Shown here piece by piece: positions 15,968 to 24,897 of a stretch of DNA of 64,000 bases. The DNA is from Pseudophaeobacter sp. (GTDB lineage Bacteria > Pseudomonadota > Alphaproteobacteria > Rhodobacterales > Rhodobacteraceae), in assembly GCA_027019165.1 (NCBI GenBank), contig JALUXC010000028.1:1-64000 (forward strand), in the 5' to 3' direction. Positions within the stretch are counted from its first letter, which is position 1; each line of letters begins with the position of its first letter. A program made the translations under genes and the position numbers. Below the pieces are notes generated by a model, which saw nothing but the letters and a program-made list of their open reading frames with translations, was not told the origin of the DNA and did no database searches.

Positions 15968-17470
15968 TCAAATCTCGAAGGATATGCCCTGAGCCAGCGG
16001 GAGCTCGCGGGAGTAGTTCACCGTACTTGTCTGGCGTCGCATGTAGGCGCGCCAGGCATCCGAGCCGCTTTCACGCCCGCCGCCGGTTTCCTTTTCACCG
16101 CCAAATGCCCCCCCGATCTCGGCCCCGGATGGTCCGATGTTCACATTGGCAATGCCACAGTCAGAACCTTGCGCCGACAGGAAATACTCGGTTTCCCGCA
16201 CATCGGTGGAGAAGATGCAGGAGGACAGCCCCTGTGGCACCGCATTCTGCATCGCAATGGCGTCATCCAGATCGCTGTATTTCACCACATAGAGGATGGG
16301 AGCGAAGGTTTCGGTGTGCATGATCGCCGATTGTGTCGGCATTTCGACAATGGCCGGGTGGACATAGGCTGCATTGGGGAGCTGATCCACCAGGGCCTGC
16401 CCGCCGCCGTGAATGATGCCACCTTCGCCCTGTGCCTGCGACAGGGCTTGATCCATCGCCTCCATCGCGCTCTTGTCGATCAGTGGGCCAACCAAAGTGC
16501 CATCCTCCAGCGGGCTGCCAATCGACAGACCCGCATAGACCTTGGTCAGGCGGGGGATCAGTTCATTATAAACATCTACGTGCACGATCAGGCGTCGCAG
16601 GGAGGTGCAGCGCTGCCCTGCCGTCCCGACGGCGGAAAAAACAATCGCACGCACCGCCATCTCAAGATCGGCAGAGGGCGCCACGATCATGGCGTTGTTG
16701 CCACCAAGTTCGAGGATCGTCTTGCCGAGGCGTTTGGACATGTCAGCAGCAACGGCTTTGCCCATCGGAACCGAGCCGGTGGCTGAGATCAGCGCCACAT
16801 CTTGCGAGGCTGTCAGCGCCTCGCCCAGATCACGCTCACCGATCAGGGTCTGGATCAGCCCATCGGGAGCATCCGCGCCAAAGCGCGCCATCGCCCGCTC
16901 GCAGATCTTTTGAATAGCCAGCTGCGTAAGCGGCGTTTTTTCGGATGGTTTGGCGATGACAGGGTCGCCGCACACGAGGGCAAGCGCCGCATTCCAGCAC
17001 CAGGGCGCGGCTGGAAAGTTGAAAGCTGTGATGATGCCGCAGATGCCGAGCGGGTGCCAAGTTTCCCGCATCGAATGGCCGGGGCGTTCTGAGGCGATCG
17101 TCAGACCATAAAGCTGACGCGAGAGTCCCACGGCAAAGTCGCAGATGTCGATCATCTCCTGTACTTCGCCAAGGCCCTCTTGGTAGATCTTTCCGCATTC
17201 AAGCGTAATGAGGCGGCCAAGGTTGTCTTTTTCCTGGCGCAGTTCCTCACCCAGAATGCGGACCAGCTCACCGCGGCGCGGAGCAGGCACCTTGCGCCAG
17301 ATATGGAAGGCCTCTACCCCCTTTGCGATTGCAAGCTGAGCATCCTTCACGCTGTGCATGGGCACGCTTGCGATCACGCTACCATCGACAGGGGTGGTAA
17401 CAGACAGGGAGCCGCCGACGGTTTCGGCAGGCGTCAGCCCACAGGCCGTCAGGATATCTTGATAGGTCAT
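15968..17470 (-). CDS. amaB: Aldehyde dehydrogenase, ALDH7-type 2-aminoadipate semialdehyde dehydrogenase AmaB
   Basis: NAD-dependent aldehyde dehydrogenase, 500 residues, of the ALDH7 (antiquitin/AmaB) group. It oxidises 2-aminoadipate 6-semialdehyde (in equilibrium with piperideine-6-carboxylate) to 2-aminoadipate. Visible elements are GIITAFNFPAAPWCWNAALAL (about 148), the catalytic Glu in ILELGGNNAM, the catalytic Cys in GQRCTSLRRL (about 290) and the ALDH7-typical NIGPSGAEIGGAFGGEKETG near 445. It lies 12 bp after the aminotransferase stop and directly before amaA. Family call is strong; substrate follows from context. Confidence 0.88.
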   Translation of the reverse strand: MTYQDILTACGLTPAETVGGSLSVTTPVDGSVIASVPMHSVKDAQLAIAKGVEAFHIWRKVPAPRRGELVRILGEELRQEKDNLGRLITLECGKIYQEGLGEVQEMIDICDFAVGLSRQLYGLTIASERPGHSMRETWHPLGICGIITAFNFPAAPWCWNAALALVCGDPVIAKPSEKTPLTQLAIQKICERAMARFGADAPDGLIQTLIGERDLGEALTASQDVALISATGSVPMGKAVAADMSKRLGKTILELGGNNAMIVAPSADLEMAVRAIVFSAVGTAGQRCTSLRRLIVHVDVYNELIPRLTKVYAGLSIGSPLEDGTLVGPLIDKSAMEAMDQALSQAQGEGGIIHGGGQALVDQLPNAAYVHPAIVEMPTQSAIMHTETFAPILYVVKYSDLDDAIAMQNAVPQGLSSCIFSTDVRETEYFLSAQGSDCGIANVNIGPSGAEIGGAFGGEKETGGGRESGSDAWRAYMRRQTSTVNYSRELPLAQGISFEI

Positions 17471-17482
17471 GGGAAGGGTCCT

Positions 17483-18667
17483 TTAGCAGACATTGAGGGC
17501 CGCGACAGCCCGATTGAGGCGCAGGCAGCCGTCTTGGAGATCGCGGAGTGCATAGGCATAAGAAAGGCGGAAATGTCCGGGCAGCCCAAAGGCACGACCG
17601 GGAACAATGGCAAGGCCCGTAAAGGCCAAGACGTAAGCGCAGAAGTCGGCATCCGATTCGAGCAGTCTGCCGTCCGGCGTTTTTTGCCCCAGGACGCCGT
17701 GACAGGACGGAAAGACATAGAACGCCCCGTCCGGAGCCGCGCATGTGATACCCGGGATTTCATTGAGGGCGCTCACCACAGTGTCCCGGCGTGCTCGAAA
17801 CTCAGCGGCGCGACTGGCAATATGGCTTTGGTCTCCGGTCAGGGCCGCAACGGCCGCAGCCTGCGCGATAGAGCAGGCCCCAGAGGTAATCTGCCCCTGA
17901 ACGGCGATCATCGCCTTGATCAGTTCGGCAGGGCCAATACCCCAGCCAATCCGCCAGCCAGTCATCGCGTGGGCCTTGGAGACGCCATTGATCGTCAGGG
18001 TGCGATCAGCAAGCGCCGGGCAGGCCTGCGCGAATGAGACAAAAGGGCTGTAACAGATCAGATCATAAATCTCATCCGAGGCAATCCAGACCTGCGGGAA
18101 ACGCACCAGAACCGCTGCCAATGCTGCCAACTCATCGGCGCTGTACACTGCGCCAGACGGATTAGATGGAGAGTTCAAAAGCAGCCAGCGGGTGCGCGGT
18201 GTGATTGCGGCCTCAAGTTGCTCAGGCGTCATCTTGAAACCGGTTTCAGCTCCACAGCGCAACAGCACCGTTTTGCCCCCCGACATCGAGATGATGTCGG
18301 AATAGCTCGTCCAATAGGGCGCAGGCACAATCACTTCGTCACCGGGGTTGAGCGTGGCAAGGAATACATTCGCCAGCACCTGCTTGGCCCCGGTGGACAC
18401 AATGACATTCCCGGCTTTGACGCCAGCGCCATCGGCGACTGCTTGGCGCAGTTCGGTCGTGCCCGCGGTGGGAGGGTAGCGGGTCTGACCCGCTTTCATC
18501 GCCTCAAAAGCGGCTGCGCAGACATGAGCCGGGGTGGGAAAGTCCGGCTCCCCCGTACTTAATGCCAAAACATCATGACCTTGGGCGCGCATACGGGCGG
18601 CGCCCTCGGAGATCGCAACGATCTCAGACAACGCGATTCCATCTATGCGTTCAGATATTTTCAGCAT
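17483..18667 (-). CDS. Class I aminotransferase, probable 2-aminoadipate transaminase
   Basis: Fold-type I PLP aminotransferase, 394 residues. Motifs in order: LALSTGEPDFPTP (about 35), NSPSNPSGAVY (about 170), DEIYDLICY, and the PLP lysine in NGVSKAHAMTGWRIGW (about 235). The start at 18667 follows GGAGG by five bases; a much longer upstream frame runs through the promoter and LysR gene and is rejected. As first gene of the operon with amaB, amaA, hglS and a D-2-hydroxyglutarate dehydrogenase, the likely reaction is 2-aminoadipate to 2-oxoadipate. It could also accept aspartate or aromatic amino acids. Confidence 0.82.
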   Translation of the reverse strand: MLKISERIDGIALSEIVAISEGAARMRAQGHDVLALSTGEPDFPTPAHVCAAAFEAMKAGQTRYPPTAGTTELRQAVADGAGVKAGNVIVSTGAKQVLANVFLATLNPGDEVIVPAPYWTSYSDIISMSGGKTVLLRCGAETGFKMTPEQLEAAITPRTRWLLLNSPSNPSGAVYSADELAALAAVLVRFPQVWIASDEIYDLICYSPFVSFAQACPALADRTLTINGVSKAHAMTGWRIGWGIGPAELIKAMIAVQGQITSGACSIAQAAAVAALTGDQSHIASRAAEFRARRDTVVSALNEIPGITCAAPDGAFYVFPSCHGVLGQKTPDGRLLESDADFCAYVLAFTGLAIVPGRAFGLPGHFRLSYAYALRDLQDGCLRLNRAVAALNVC

Positions 18668-18758
18668 GCACGCCTCCAATTGCTCGGCGCATTTGACACA
18701 GCAATGCCAAACATGAGAAACGCATTTATCTTCTACATCATGCAAAAAACTCATAACC

Positions 18759-19667
18759 ATGCCGCACCCAAAACGCTTTCTTCCACCAATGACGGCTTTG
18801 CGGGCCCTTGATTCATTCGAACGCACCGGGAGCGTGACCGAAACCGGACACGAACTAGGTGTTTCGCAAAGCGCTGTGAGCCGACAACTCAAGGTCTTGG
18901 AAGAGTATCTTGGCACCACTTTGTTTGTGCGGGACAAAAAAAGCATCAGCCTCACGCCTGCCGCGCTCGACTATTGCAACCAAATCCGCAGCGCCCTCAA
19001 CCAGATTGGCACAGCCAGCCTGCGCCTGAAGGCAAACCCCGATGGCGGACAACTGAACATCGCGATGCTGCCTGCTTTTGGGGTTCGCTGGCTTGCGCCC
19101 AAACTGCCCGATTTTGTTGCCCACCATCCCGAAGTCACGGTTAACCTCAGCACCAGGCTCAGGCCGTTTGACTTTGACACCGACCCCTTTCACGGAGCCA
19201 TCCATTTTGGAGAACGCGACTGGCCTGACGTTTGCTATCAGGAGTTGATGCGAGAATACGTCGCGCCGGTGGCGTCTCCCAAACTGGCCGAAACCCTACA
19301 CGGCGGACCCCCAACAGGGATATCCTCCTTGCCCCTTCTGCACCTTGATACGCGACCAGATGCCTGGGAGAAGTGGGCAAAAGCCGTCGGATACGAATTG
19401 CAAGGACCGGTTGGGATGCTATTCGATCAATTTGCATCCATGATCCAGGCGGCGCTGCACGGAATGGGCGCCGCCTTGATACCCACATACCTCATTGAGC
19501 GCGAACTCGCTGAAAAACGCCTTGTTGCACTTTGGCCCGAAAGCCGGATCAGCATCGGCGCCTATTACTTTGTCTGGCCAAAAGAAGAGCCCCCCTACCA
19601 GCCAAGGGACTGTTTTGTTTCCTGGCTGAAGACCGCAAAATCCATGCCAATTGCCCCCGAAGCCTGA
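18759..19667 (+). CDS. LysR family regulator (GcvA-like) of the pipecolate operon
   Basis: LysR-type regulator, 302 residues. The N-terminal helix-turn-helix (about 12-70, SFERTGSVTETGHELGVSQSAVSRQLKVLEEYLG) and the substrate-binding domain (about 95-295), with LNIAMLPAFGVRWLAPKLPDF, resemble GcvA-like members. It is transcribed divergently from the five-enzyme operon with a 91-bp gap (18668-18758), the classic arrangement for a LysR regulator acting on both promoters. The inducer is probably a pathway intermediate such as pipecolate or 2-aminoadipate, which is inference. Confidence 0.9.
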   Translation: MPHPKRFLPPMTALRALDSFERTGSVTETGHELGVSQSAVSRQLKVLEEYLGTTLFVRDKKSISLTPAALDYCNQIRSALNQIGTASLRLKANPDGGQLNIAMLPAFGVRWLAPKLPDFVAHHPEVTVNLSTRLRPFDFDTDPFHGAIHFGERDWPDVCYQELMREYVAPVASPKLAETLHGGPPTGISSLPLLHLDTRPDAWEKWAKAVGYELQGPVGMLFDQFASMIQAALHGMGAALIPTYLIERELAEKRLVALWPESRISIGAYYFVWPKEEPPYQPRDCFVSWLKTAKSMPIAPEA

Positions 19668-19875
19668 GCAAGTGGTGACCCTCATCCACGTCGGCTCCGT
19701 CGGATCTTAGCGGCACCTCAGGAAAATGTTTCTGGACGCGCCGATGAAAGGGAGGGCTGATACTCGAGAGGCAAATAGGCAATGGCGGCGTACCAATAGA
19801 CCAGCATGTTGCCCGCTTCGCAAAGAAAAAGATCTTCACGCGGGCTTTGCACATATCTCAAAATGGTGGTGAAAA

Positions 19876-19951
19876 TGGTGGAGCCTAGCGGGATCGAACC
19901 GCTGACCTCCTGCATGCCATGCAGGCGCTCTCCCAGCTGAGCTAAGGCCCC
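19876..19951 (-). tRNA. tRNA-Ala (anticodon GGC)
   Basis: On the minus strand the gene begins GGGGCCT at 19951 and ends AGGCTCC-A-CCA at 19876; the 7-bp acceptor stem pairs with one G-U. The D arm (AGCTCAGCTGGGAGAGC) and T arm (GGTTCGATCCC) are canonical. The anticodon stem CCTGC/GCAGG closes the loop ATGGCAT, giving anticodon GGC. The 3' CCA is encoded. Confidence 0.97.
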
Positions 19952-20110
19952 ATCTTCAACCGAGCAGCATGTGTTCCGTCGGTGTGAGAGGTCGTTTAAG
20001 GGACGATGGCGCGGGCTGCAAGAGCAAAATGCATCATCGTTCAGAGATTTTTTTGGCCAACGATACGCGCTTTGGCACACGGGGCGTCGGCGGCTTCAAG
20101 CAAAGCCAAA

Positions 20111-20132
20111 GGAGGGCAGATTTCTGCCCTCC
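20111..20132 (-). terminator. Terminator after the FYDLN gene
   Basis: GGAGGGCAGA (20111-20120) and TCTGCCCTCC (20123-20132) form a perfect 10-bp stem with a very short loop, just past the FYDLN stop codon. On the minus strand it is followed by TTTGGCTTTG, a modest T-rich tail. Confidence 0.7.
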
Positions 20133-20146
20133 CGCTACGGCGAAAA

Positions 20147-20470
20147 TCAGGAATCGTCGTCGTCCGAAGCTACATCCGCGATCTCGTCCAGCGAGACGTT
20201 GTCGTCATCGTCATCGTCCAGGACATCATCGCCCAGATCCAGATCGACGTCGTCGTCATCCTCCAGAACGACATCATCACCGTCGGTGTTTTCCTTGGCC
20301 TTGAGCGTAGCTGCATCTTCGGAGTCGGCCTCGATCATGCGGCTCTTGCCGGTGTCGAGCGCAACGACCTCGCCCGTATAGGGGCTGACGATCGGGTCCT
20401 TGTTCAGGTCATAAAAGCGTTTTCCGGTGGTCGGGCAAACGCGCTTTACACCCCATTCTTCCTTGGGCAT
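20147..20470 (-). CDS. FYDLN acid domain protein (TIGR02300 type)
   Basis: Acidic protein of 107 residues. The N-terminus EEWGVKRVCPTTGKRFYDLNKDPIVSPYTGE is the signature of the TIGR02300/FYDLN family, common in alphaproteobacteria and of unknown function. The C-terminal half (about 65-107) is a low-complexity Asp-rich tail, including runs of five to six aspartates. It reads as a single-gene unit ending at the hairpin 20111-20132 and followed by tRNA-Ala on the same strand. Confidence 0.92.
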   Translation of the reverse strand: MPKEEWGVKRVCPTTGKRFYDLNKDPIVSPYTGEVVALDTGKSRMIEADSEDAATLKAKENTDGDDVVLEDDDDVDLDLGDDVLDDDDDDNVSLDEIADVASDDDDS

Positions 20471-20568
20471 GTGGATCCCCTTGATTTACTGGTGAGTCGT
20501 ATCGACGATTCAGGTGCCTTGCCATATGAGGGATGCACTGTCAAAGCCTTTACCCCAAAGGAGAGCCA

Positions 20569-21255
20569 ATGAGCGCCCATCACCTGCCAGGAGACCCGCC
20601 GGTGCCGCTGATTCTGCGTCGCTCCGCCCGTGCGCGGCGGATCAGCCTGCGGGTGTCATCTCTGGATGGCCGGGTAACGCTGACATTGCCCAAAAACCTG
20701 CCGGAACGGGAAGCACTGGACTTTGCCGCAGAAAAGGAAGACTGGATCCGGGGGCACCTGTCGCGTCAACCCGAGGCGGTCACCGTGTGCATTGGCACAG
20801 TTCTTCCTGTGGCGGGCCGCGCGCTTCGTGTCGCTCAAGGGGAGACTCGTGGCGTTCGCATTGTGGGTGACGCACTTCTGGTAGGAGGAGCGCGACCGGC
20901 AAAGTCGCTTGAACGCTACCTCAAGGAACTTGCCCGCGATCATTTGGCGGCAGCTTCAGACGACTATGCCGCAAAGCTGGGGCGCTCCTTCTCACGCCTC
21001 ACTCTGCGCGACACGCGCTCGCGCTGGGGGTCCTGCTCCTCTGACGGAGCATTGATGTATTCTTGGCGCCTGATCCTCGCGCCACCAGAGGTACTCCGCT
21101 ATGTCGCCGCCCATGAAGTTGCCCATCTGCAAGAGATGAACCACTCGACCGCTTTCTGGTCACTGGTTCACAAGCTATTTGGCGACTACACAGCCCCCAG
21201 GGACTGGCTCCGCAAGAATGGCAGCCACTTGCACCGCTATATCTTTGCAGACTGA
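20569..21255 (+). CDS. YgjP/M48-like metallopeptidase (DUF45)
   Basis: Zinc metallopeptidase-like protein of 228 residues in the YgjP/WSS1-like DUF45 family. The zinc motif HEVAHLQEMNHSTAFW (about 180-195) holds HExxH and the downstream His, and TLRDTRSRWGSCSSDGALMYSWRLILAP precedes it as in the family. The start at 20569 follows AAAGGAG. The cellular substrate is unknown. It is followed 74 bp later by a GntR gene with its own operator. Confidence 0.9.
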   Translation: MSAHHLPGDPPVPLILRRSARARRISLRVSSLDGRVTLTLPKNLPEREALDFAAEKEDWIRGHLSRQPEAVTVCIGTVLPVAGRALRVAQGETRGVRIVGDALLVGGARPAKSLERYLKELARDHLAAASDDYAAKLGRSFSRLTLRDTRSRWGSCSSDGALMYSWRLILAPPEVLRYVAAHEVAHLQEMNHSTAFWSLVHKLFGDYTAPRDWLRKNGSHLHRYIFAD

Positions 21256-21311
21256 GGCCAAATCCGCCAATGTATCACAAGCCCGCCATGACACATTGAC
21301 CTGAGCGCCTT

Positions 21312-21323
21312 TTGTGATCACAA
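21312..21323. promoter_or_regulatory. Palindrome TTGTGATCACAA upstream of the GntR gene
   Basis: Perfect 12-bp palindrome ending 6 bp before the GntR start codon and abutting the ribosome-binding AGAGGG. A second ATCACAAG half lies at 21274-21281. This placement fits autorepression by the FCD-type GntR protein encoded next to it; binding is inferred. Confidence 0.55.
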
Positions 21324-21329
21324 GAGGGC

Positions 21330-21983
21330 ATGTCCTTATCCGCCCGCTCCACGTCTGAACAACTGCCCTCGGCCCATGACCGAGTCTACCGGACGCTGCG
21401 CACGCGCATCATGCATGGCGAAATCGCGCCGGGCGAAGCGCTGACCCTGCGCGGAATTGGCCGTGAATTCGATGTCTCGATGACGCCGGCGCGCGAAGCC
21501 GTTCGACGCCTGGTGGCGGAAGGAGCTCTGTTCTTGTCATCATCAGGACGGGTCTCGACGCCCGAACTCAGCAACGAGCGAATTGAAGAACTGGCGGCGC
21601 TCCGCGCACTTCTGGAGGTTGAGCTGTCCAGCCGCGCCCTGCCCCGCGCCCATATGGCGCTGATTGATCGTTTGCAAACGATCAACGCAACAGTGGCCGA
21701 GATGGTCTCCAAACGTGATGCCGTGGGATACATCAGAACCAACCTGGAGTTTCACCGCACCCTTTATCTGCGCGCGCAAGCCCCGGCAATGCTGGCAATG
21801 GCCGAAACAGTCTGGTTGCAGCTCGGACCAACGATGCGCGCGCTTTATGGACGGCTGCGCAGGACCGAGCCGCCTCACAATCACAAACTGATCATCGCGG
21901 CTTTGAAGGCCGGGGACGAGCCTGGCCTCAGGCTCGCCGTGCGCTCGGATGTCACGCAAGGGCTAAAGCTGCTTGTCGCCTGA
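21330..21983 (+). CDS. GntR family regulator with FCD domain
   Basis: FadR-subfamily GntR regulator, 217 residues. N-terminal winged helix (about 15-80, RIMHGEIAPGEALTLRGIGREFDVSMTPAREAVRRL) and C-terminal FCD effector domain (about 85-215) with metal-site residues in EFHRTLY and HNHKLIIAAL. It ends 29 bp before the stop of the convergent potA-like gene, so it may regulate that transporter operon. A palindrome overlapping its own ribosome site suggests autoregulation. The effector is likely a carboxylate, as in most FCD regulators. Confidence 0.9.
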   Translation: MSLSARSTSEQLPSAHDRVYRTLRTRIMHGEIAPGEALTLRGIGREFDVSMTPAREAVRRLVAEGALFLSSSGRVSTPELSNERIEELAALRALLEVELSSRALPRAHMALIDRLQTINATVAEMVSKRDAVGYIRTNLEFHRTLYLRAQAPAMLAMAETVWLQLGPTMRALYGRLRRTEPPHNHKLIIAALKAGDEPGLRLAVRSDVTQGLKLLVA

Positions 21984-22012
21984 AGCGCCGCCCCTCCACG
22001 AGAGCGTCGGAA

Positions 22013-23098
22013 TCAATCCTGCAGGACCGCCATGCTGTTGCTGTCCCAACCGATCCATACAGGTTCGGAGCCGACCGATTGCCCAATTTCGGTGTCGACA
22101 AAGGCGCGCAGCCGGGCGCCGGGCGTATCTTCGATCATGAGATCCACCGACATGCGGCTGCCATGGAAGGTCTTGCCAACGACCGATCCTTTGACGGCGT
22201 TCACACCTGCAGGGCGGGACGTGTGAAAGGCGAGCTTCTCCAGCCGGACTGAGGCGGTGATGGTCTTGCCGACCTGCGGCACCGCGCCGTGGCTGCTGCC
22301 CTTGAGGGTCTGGCCGAACCAATCCATTACTACCTGATCCCCCTCGGTGCCGCGCATCTCACCGGTCAGCAGATTGGTATCGCCAATAAACTCGGCCACA
22401 AACTGCGTGGAAGGCCGGAAATAAAGGTCTTCGGGGGTGCCATCCTGTTCGACGCGGCCATTGTTCATCACGACGATACGGTCCGACATCGTCAGCGCTT
22501 CGTCCTGATCATGCGTGACAAAGAAGAATGTCTTGTTGGTACGGCGCTGGATCGCTTTCAGCTCCTGCTGCACCTGGCCCCGAAGTTTTGCGTCCAGCGC
22601 ACCCAGCGGCTCATCCAGCAGCAACAAGGCCGGGTCAGGCGCAAGCGCCCGCGCAAGGGCCACCCGCTGCCGCTGCCCCCCGGACAGCTGCGCCGGATAG
22701 CGGTCCCCATAGCTGTCCAGTTCTAGGAAAGACATGATCTCGTCCTGACGGCGGCGGATCTGTGAACGAGCCATGCCTTTCAGCTCTAGCCCGAAACCAA
22801 TGTTCTGACGGACGGTCATATGCGGAAACAGGGCATAGTCCTGAAACACCATGTTCACATGACGCTTTTCCGGTGGCTGATGGGTGACCTCTTCGTCATT
22901 TAGGAACACCCGCCCGGTTGTGGGGCGCTCAAAGCCGCCCAGGATCCTGAGGGTGGTGGATTTCCCGCAGCCCGAAGGGCCAAGGAAGGTCACGAATTCA
23001 CCGCGCGCGATGTCAAGATTGAGGCTGTCCAGCGCAACCGTGTCACCAAAGGTCTTGGTCACGTTCTGGATGCGCACAAGGGGCGTTTGCTCGGTCAT
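22013..23098 (-). CDS. ABC transporter ATP-binding protein (PotA-like)
   Basis: ATPase of a polyamine/opine-type importer, 361 residues. Walker A GPSGCGKS (about 40-47), Q-loop region VFQDYALFPHMTV, signature LSGGQRQRVALARAL (about 140), Walker B LLLLDEPLGALD, H-loop FFVTHDQDEAL, then a C-terminal TOBE-like regulatory domain (about 285-360). It is the last gene of the eight-gene leftward operon, 6 bp after the PotC-like permease stop. The ligand may be putrescine/spermidine-like, but the operon context (opine-type dehydrogenase) suggests another amine or substituted amino acid. Confidence 0.92.
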   Translation of the reverse strand: MTEQTPLVRIQNVTKTFGDTVALDSLNLDIARGEFVTFLGPSGCGKSTTLRILGGFERPTTGRVFLNDEEVTHQPPEKRHVNMVFQDYALFPHMTVRQNIGFGLELKGMARSQIRRRQDEIMSFLELDSYGDRYPAQLSGGQRQRVALARALAPDPALLLLDEPLGALDAKLRGQVQQELKAIQRRTNKTFFFVTHDQDEALTMSDRIVVMNNGRVEQDGTPEDLYFRPSTQFVAEFIGDTNLLTGEMRGTEGDQVVMDWFGQTLKGSSHGAVPQVGKTITASVRLEKLAFHTSRPAGVNAVKGSVVGKTFHGSRMSVDLMIEDTPGARLRAFVDTEIGQSVGSEPVWIGWDSNSMAVLQD

Positions 23099-23104
23099 TG
23101 TGGA

Positions 23105-23887
23105 TCAATCCTTGTTCAGACGGCGGGTAAACCGTTCGGCCCAGATGCCGATGGCTGCGGTCAGGACCAGAGCGACGGTCGCAATGGCATTGATTTCAGG
23201 AGACATGCCGGATTTCAGTTTGGCAAAAATCAGCACCGGCAAGGTGGGATCATAGCCGCCCAGGAAGAACGAGCGGACAAAGTCATCAAAGCTGAGCAGG
23301 AGGCAGAAGATGCTAGCGCCCAGGATCGCAGGCACAAGATAGGGCAGCGTGATGCGCATGAATGTGATGACGGGGTCGGCGCCCAGATCCCGCGCCGCCT
23401 CGATCTGGCTCTTGGGCAGGGTGGACAGGCGCGCCATGACCACCAGTGCCACAAAGGGGACGTTGTGAACCGCATGGGCCCAGATGATCGCCCCCATGCC
23501 GGGCTCGATCCCCAGCCAGCGCGCATAGATGCGAAAGGCGATGGCCGAGATGATACCGGGAACCAGGGCGGGCAGCACCGTAAGGCCAAAGACCGCCGTG
23601 CGGCCAAAGAACTTGCGTCCCTCCAAAAGCACCGCGATCCAGGTGCCCACAGCAACCGAAATCAGTGTCGACAGCACCGCAATCGCCACCGAATAGCCAA
23701 AGGCCGACAAGACTTCGGTATTGCCAAGCACGCCCGTGTACCAGTCCAGCGTCCATGACCGGATCGGGAAGCCGATGAATTTGCTGTCCTTGAACCCCAT
23801 CAGCACCATCAGGATCAAGGGTACGAAGACATAAAGGACAAAGGCCCAATAGATGCAGGACAGGAAAATTCGATTTCCGCGTGTCAT
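23105..23887 (-). CDS. ABC transporter permease (PotC-like)
   Basis: Inner-membrane permease, 260 residues, with about six transmembrane segments. The cytoplasmic EAA loop reads EAARDLGADPVITFMRITLPYLVPAI (about 165-190), where the ATPase docks. The start at 23887 overlaps the preceding permease stop by four bases (ATGA). It is homologous in layout to PotC of polyamine importers and pairs with the PotB-like gene just upstream. Confidence 0.92.
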   Translation of the reverse strand: MTRGNRIFLSCIYWAFVLYVFVPLILMVLMGFKDSKFIGFPIRSWTLDWYTGVLGNTEVLSAFGYSVAIAVLSTLISVAVGTWIAVLLEGRKFFGRTAVFGLTVLPALVPGIISAIAFRIYARWLGIEPGMGAIIWAHAVHNVPFVALVVMARLSTLPKSQIEAARDLGADPVITFMRITLPYLVPAILGASIFCLLLSFDDFVRSFFLGGYDPTLPVLIFAKLKSGMSPEINAIATVALVLTAAIGIWAERFTRRLNKD

Positions 23888-24885
23888 TTGCTGTCCCCCT
23901 TGCGCAGGGCATTCATCAGTTTCTGGAAGGTCCCGGTCAGAACCAGCGCCGCGAAGAACATGATCGTCGCAAAGGCCGATCCCGTCGGCCACTCATCGCC
24001 GGCCACATGGAAGAACCCCGCAATCGTCTCGGCAAAGACCGTGGTCGAGGGGCCACCCAGCAGAACGGGCGTGGCGTAAAATCCGGTTGAGATCAGGAAG
24101 ACGAGCGTGCAGCCCGAGGATATGCCTTCGATCGTCAGGGGCAATGTGACCCTGCGAAACCGGGTCCAGGCAGAGGCGCCGAGATCTGCAGCGGCTTCGT
24201 TCAGGCTTTTGGGCAGTTTCTCGAGCGCGGAATAGAGCGGCAGCAGCATGTAAAGGGCCGTGAGGTAGACGATCCCAACCCCCATAGAAAAGCTGGTGTA
24301 CATAAATGGAATGGGACGGTCGATCAGGCCGATCCACTTGAGCAGCTGATTCACGGCACCGGTATTGCCCAGAAGGATCATGATGGCATAGGTGCGCACG
24401 ATCTCACCGACCCAAAAGGGCACCAATAACAGCAGCAGGAACAGCATCTGGTTCTTGCGTGACACATGGCGCGCCAGGAAATAGGCAACCGGATAGGTCA
24501 GGATCAGGGTGCAGAAGGTAAAGACGCCGGCAAAGATGAGCGTTCTGAAAAACGGCTGCCAAAAGATGCGATCCCCAAAGAAACGGGCATAGTTGTCCAG
24601 CGTGAAATGCTGCTCGACCCCCGGCGCGACAGGGTAGGCATCCGTCAGGCTGACCCTAAGCATCTGCAGCATCGGGCCAAGATGCTGCGTCAGAACCCAG
24701 ACGATGGGCAAGGCCGCCAGCACGAGGAACTGACGCCGCGGACTGGCCGTCGCCAGACCGATCAGCAACCGGTACGGGGTCCAGCCTGCCAGACGGCCCC
24801 AAAAGGTCTGCCCCGAAAGATCATCCTTGGTCTGGTTCGACCGGGCGCCCTGCGCAGTTTCATCACTCATGTCGGGGTATCCCAT
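23884..24885 (-). CDS. ABC transporter permease (PotB-like)
   Basis: Inner-membrane permease, 333 residues, longer than PotC because of a cytoplasmic N-terminal stretch (about 1-50) before the first membrane segment. The EAA loop is LNEAAADLGASAWTRFRRVTLPLTIEGI (about 235). An internal ATG at 24870 is an alternative start; neither has a strong ribosome site. It is separated from the substrate-binding protein gene by a 67-bp gap with a stable hairpin (24898-24926), which may set different expression levels for binding protein and permeases. Confidence 0.9.
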   Translation of the reverse strand: MGYPDMSDETAQGARSNQTKDDLSGQTFWGRLAGWTPYRLLIGLATASPRRQFLVLAALPIVWVLTQHLGPMLQMLRVSLTDAYPVAPGVEQHFTLDNYARFFGDRIFWQPFFRTLIFAGVFTFCTLILTYPVAYFLARHVSRKNQMLFLLLLLVPFWVGEIVRTYAIMILLGNTGAVNQLLKWIGLIDRPIPFMYTSFSMGVGIVYLTALYMLLPLYSALEKLPKSLNEAAADLGASAWTRFRRVTLPLTIEGISSGCTLVFLISTGFYATPVLLGGPSTTVFAETIAGFFHVAGDEWPTGSAFATIMFFAALVLTGTFQKLMNALRKGDSK

Positions 24886-24897
24886 GAAAACATCGGT

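Noticed and set aside
18668-18955. Longer N-terminus for the 2-aminoadipate aminotransferase
   Set aside because: It would cross the divergent promoter and the LysR coding start; GGAGG directly precedes ATG 18667.
19718-20080. Minus-strand frame covering tRNA-Ala
   Set aside because: It reads through the tRNA gene and contains translated tRNA sequence; not a real protein.
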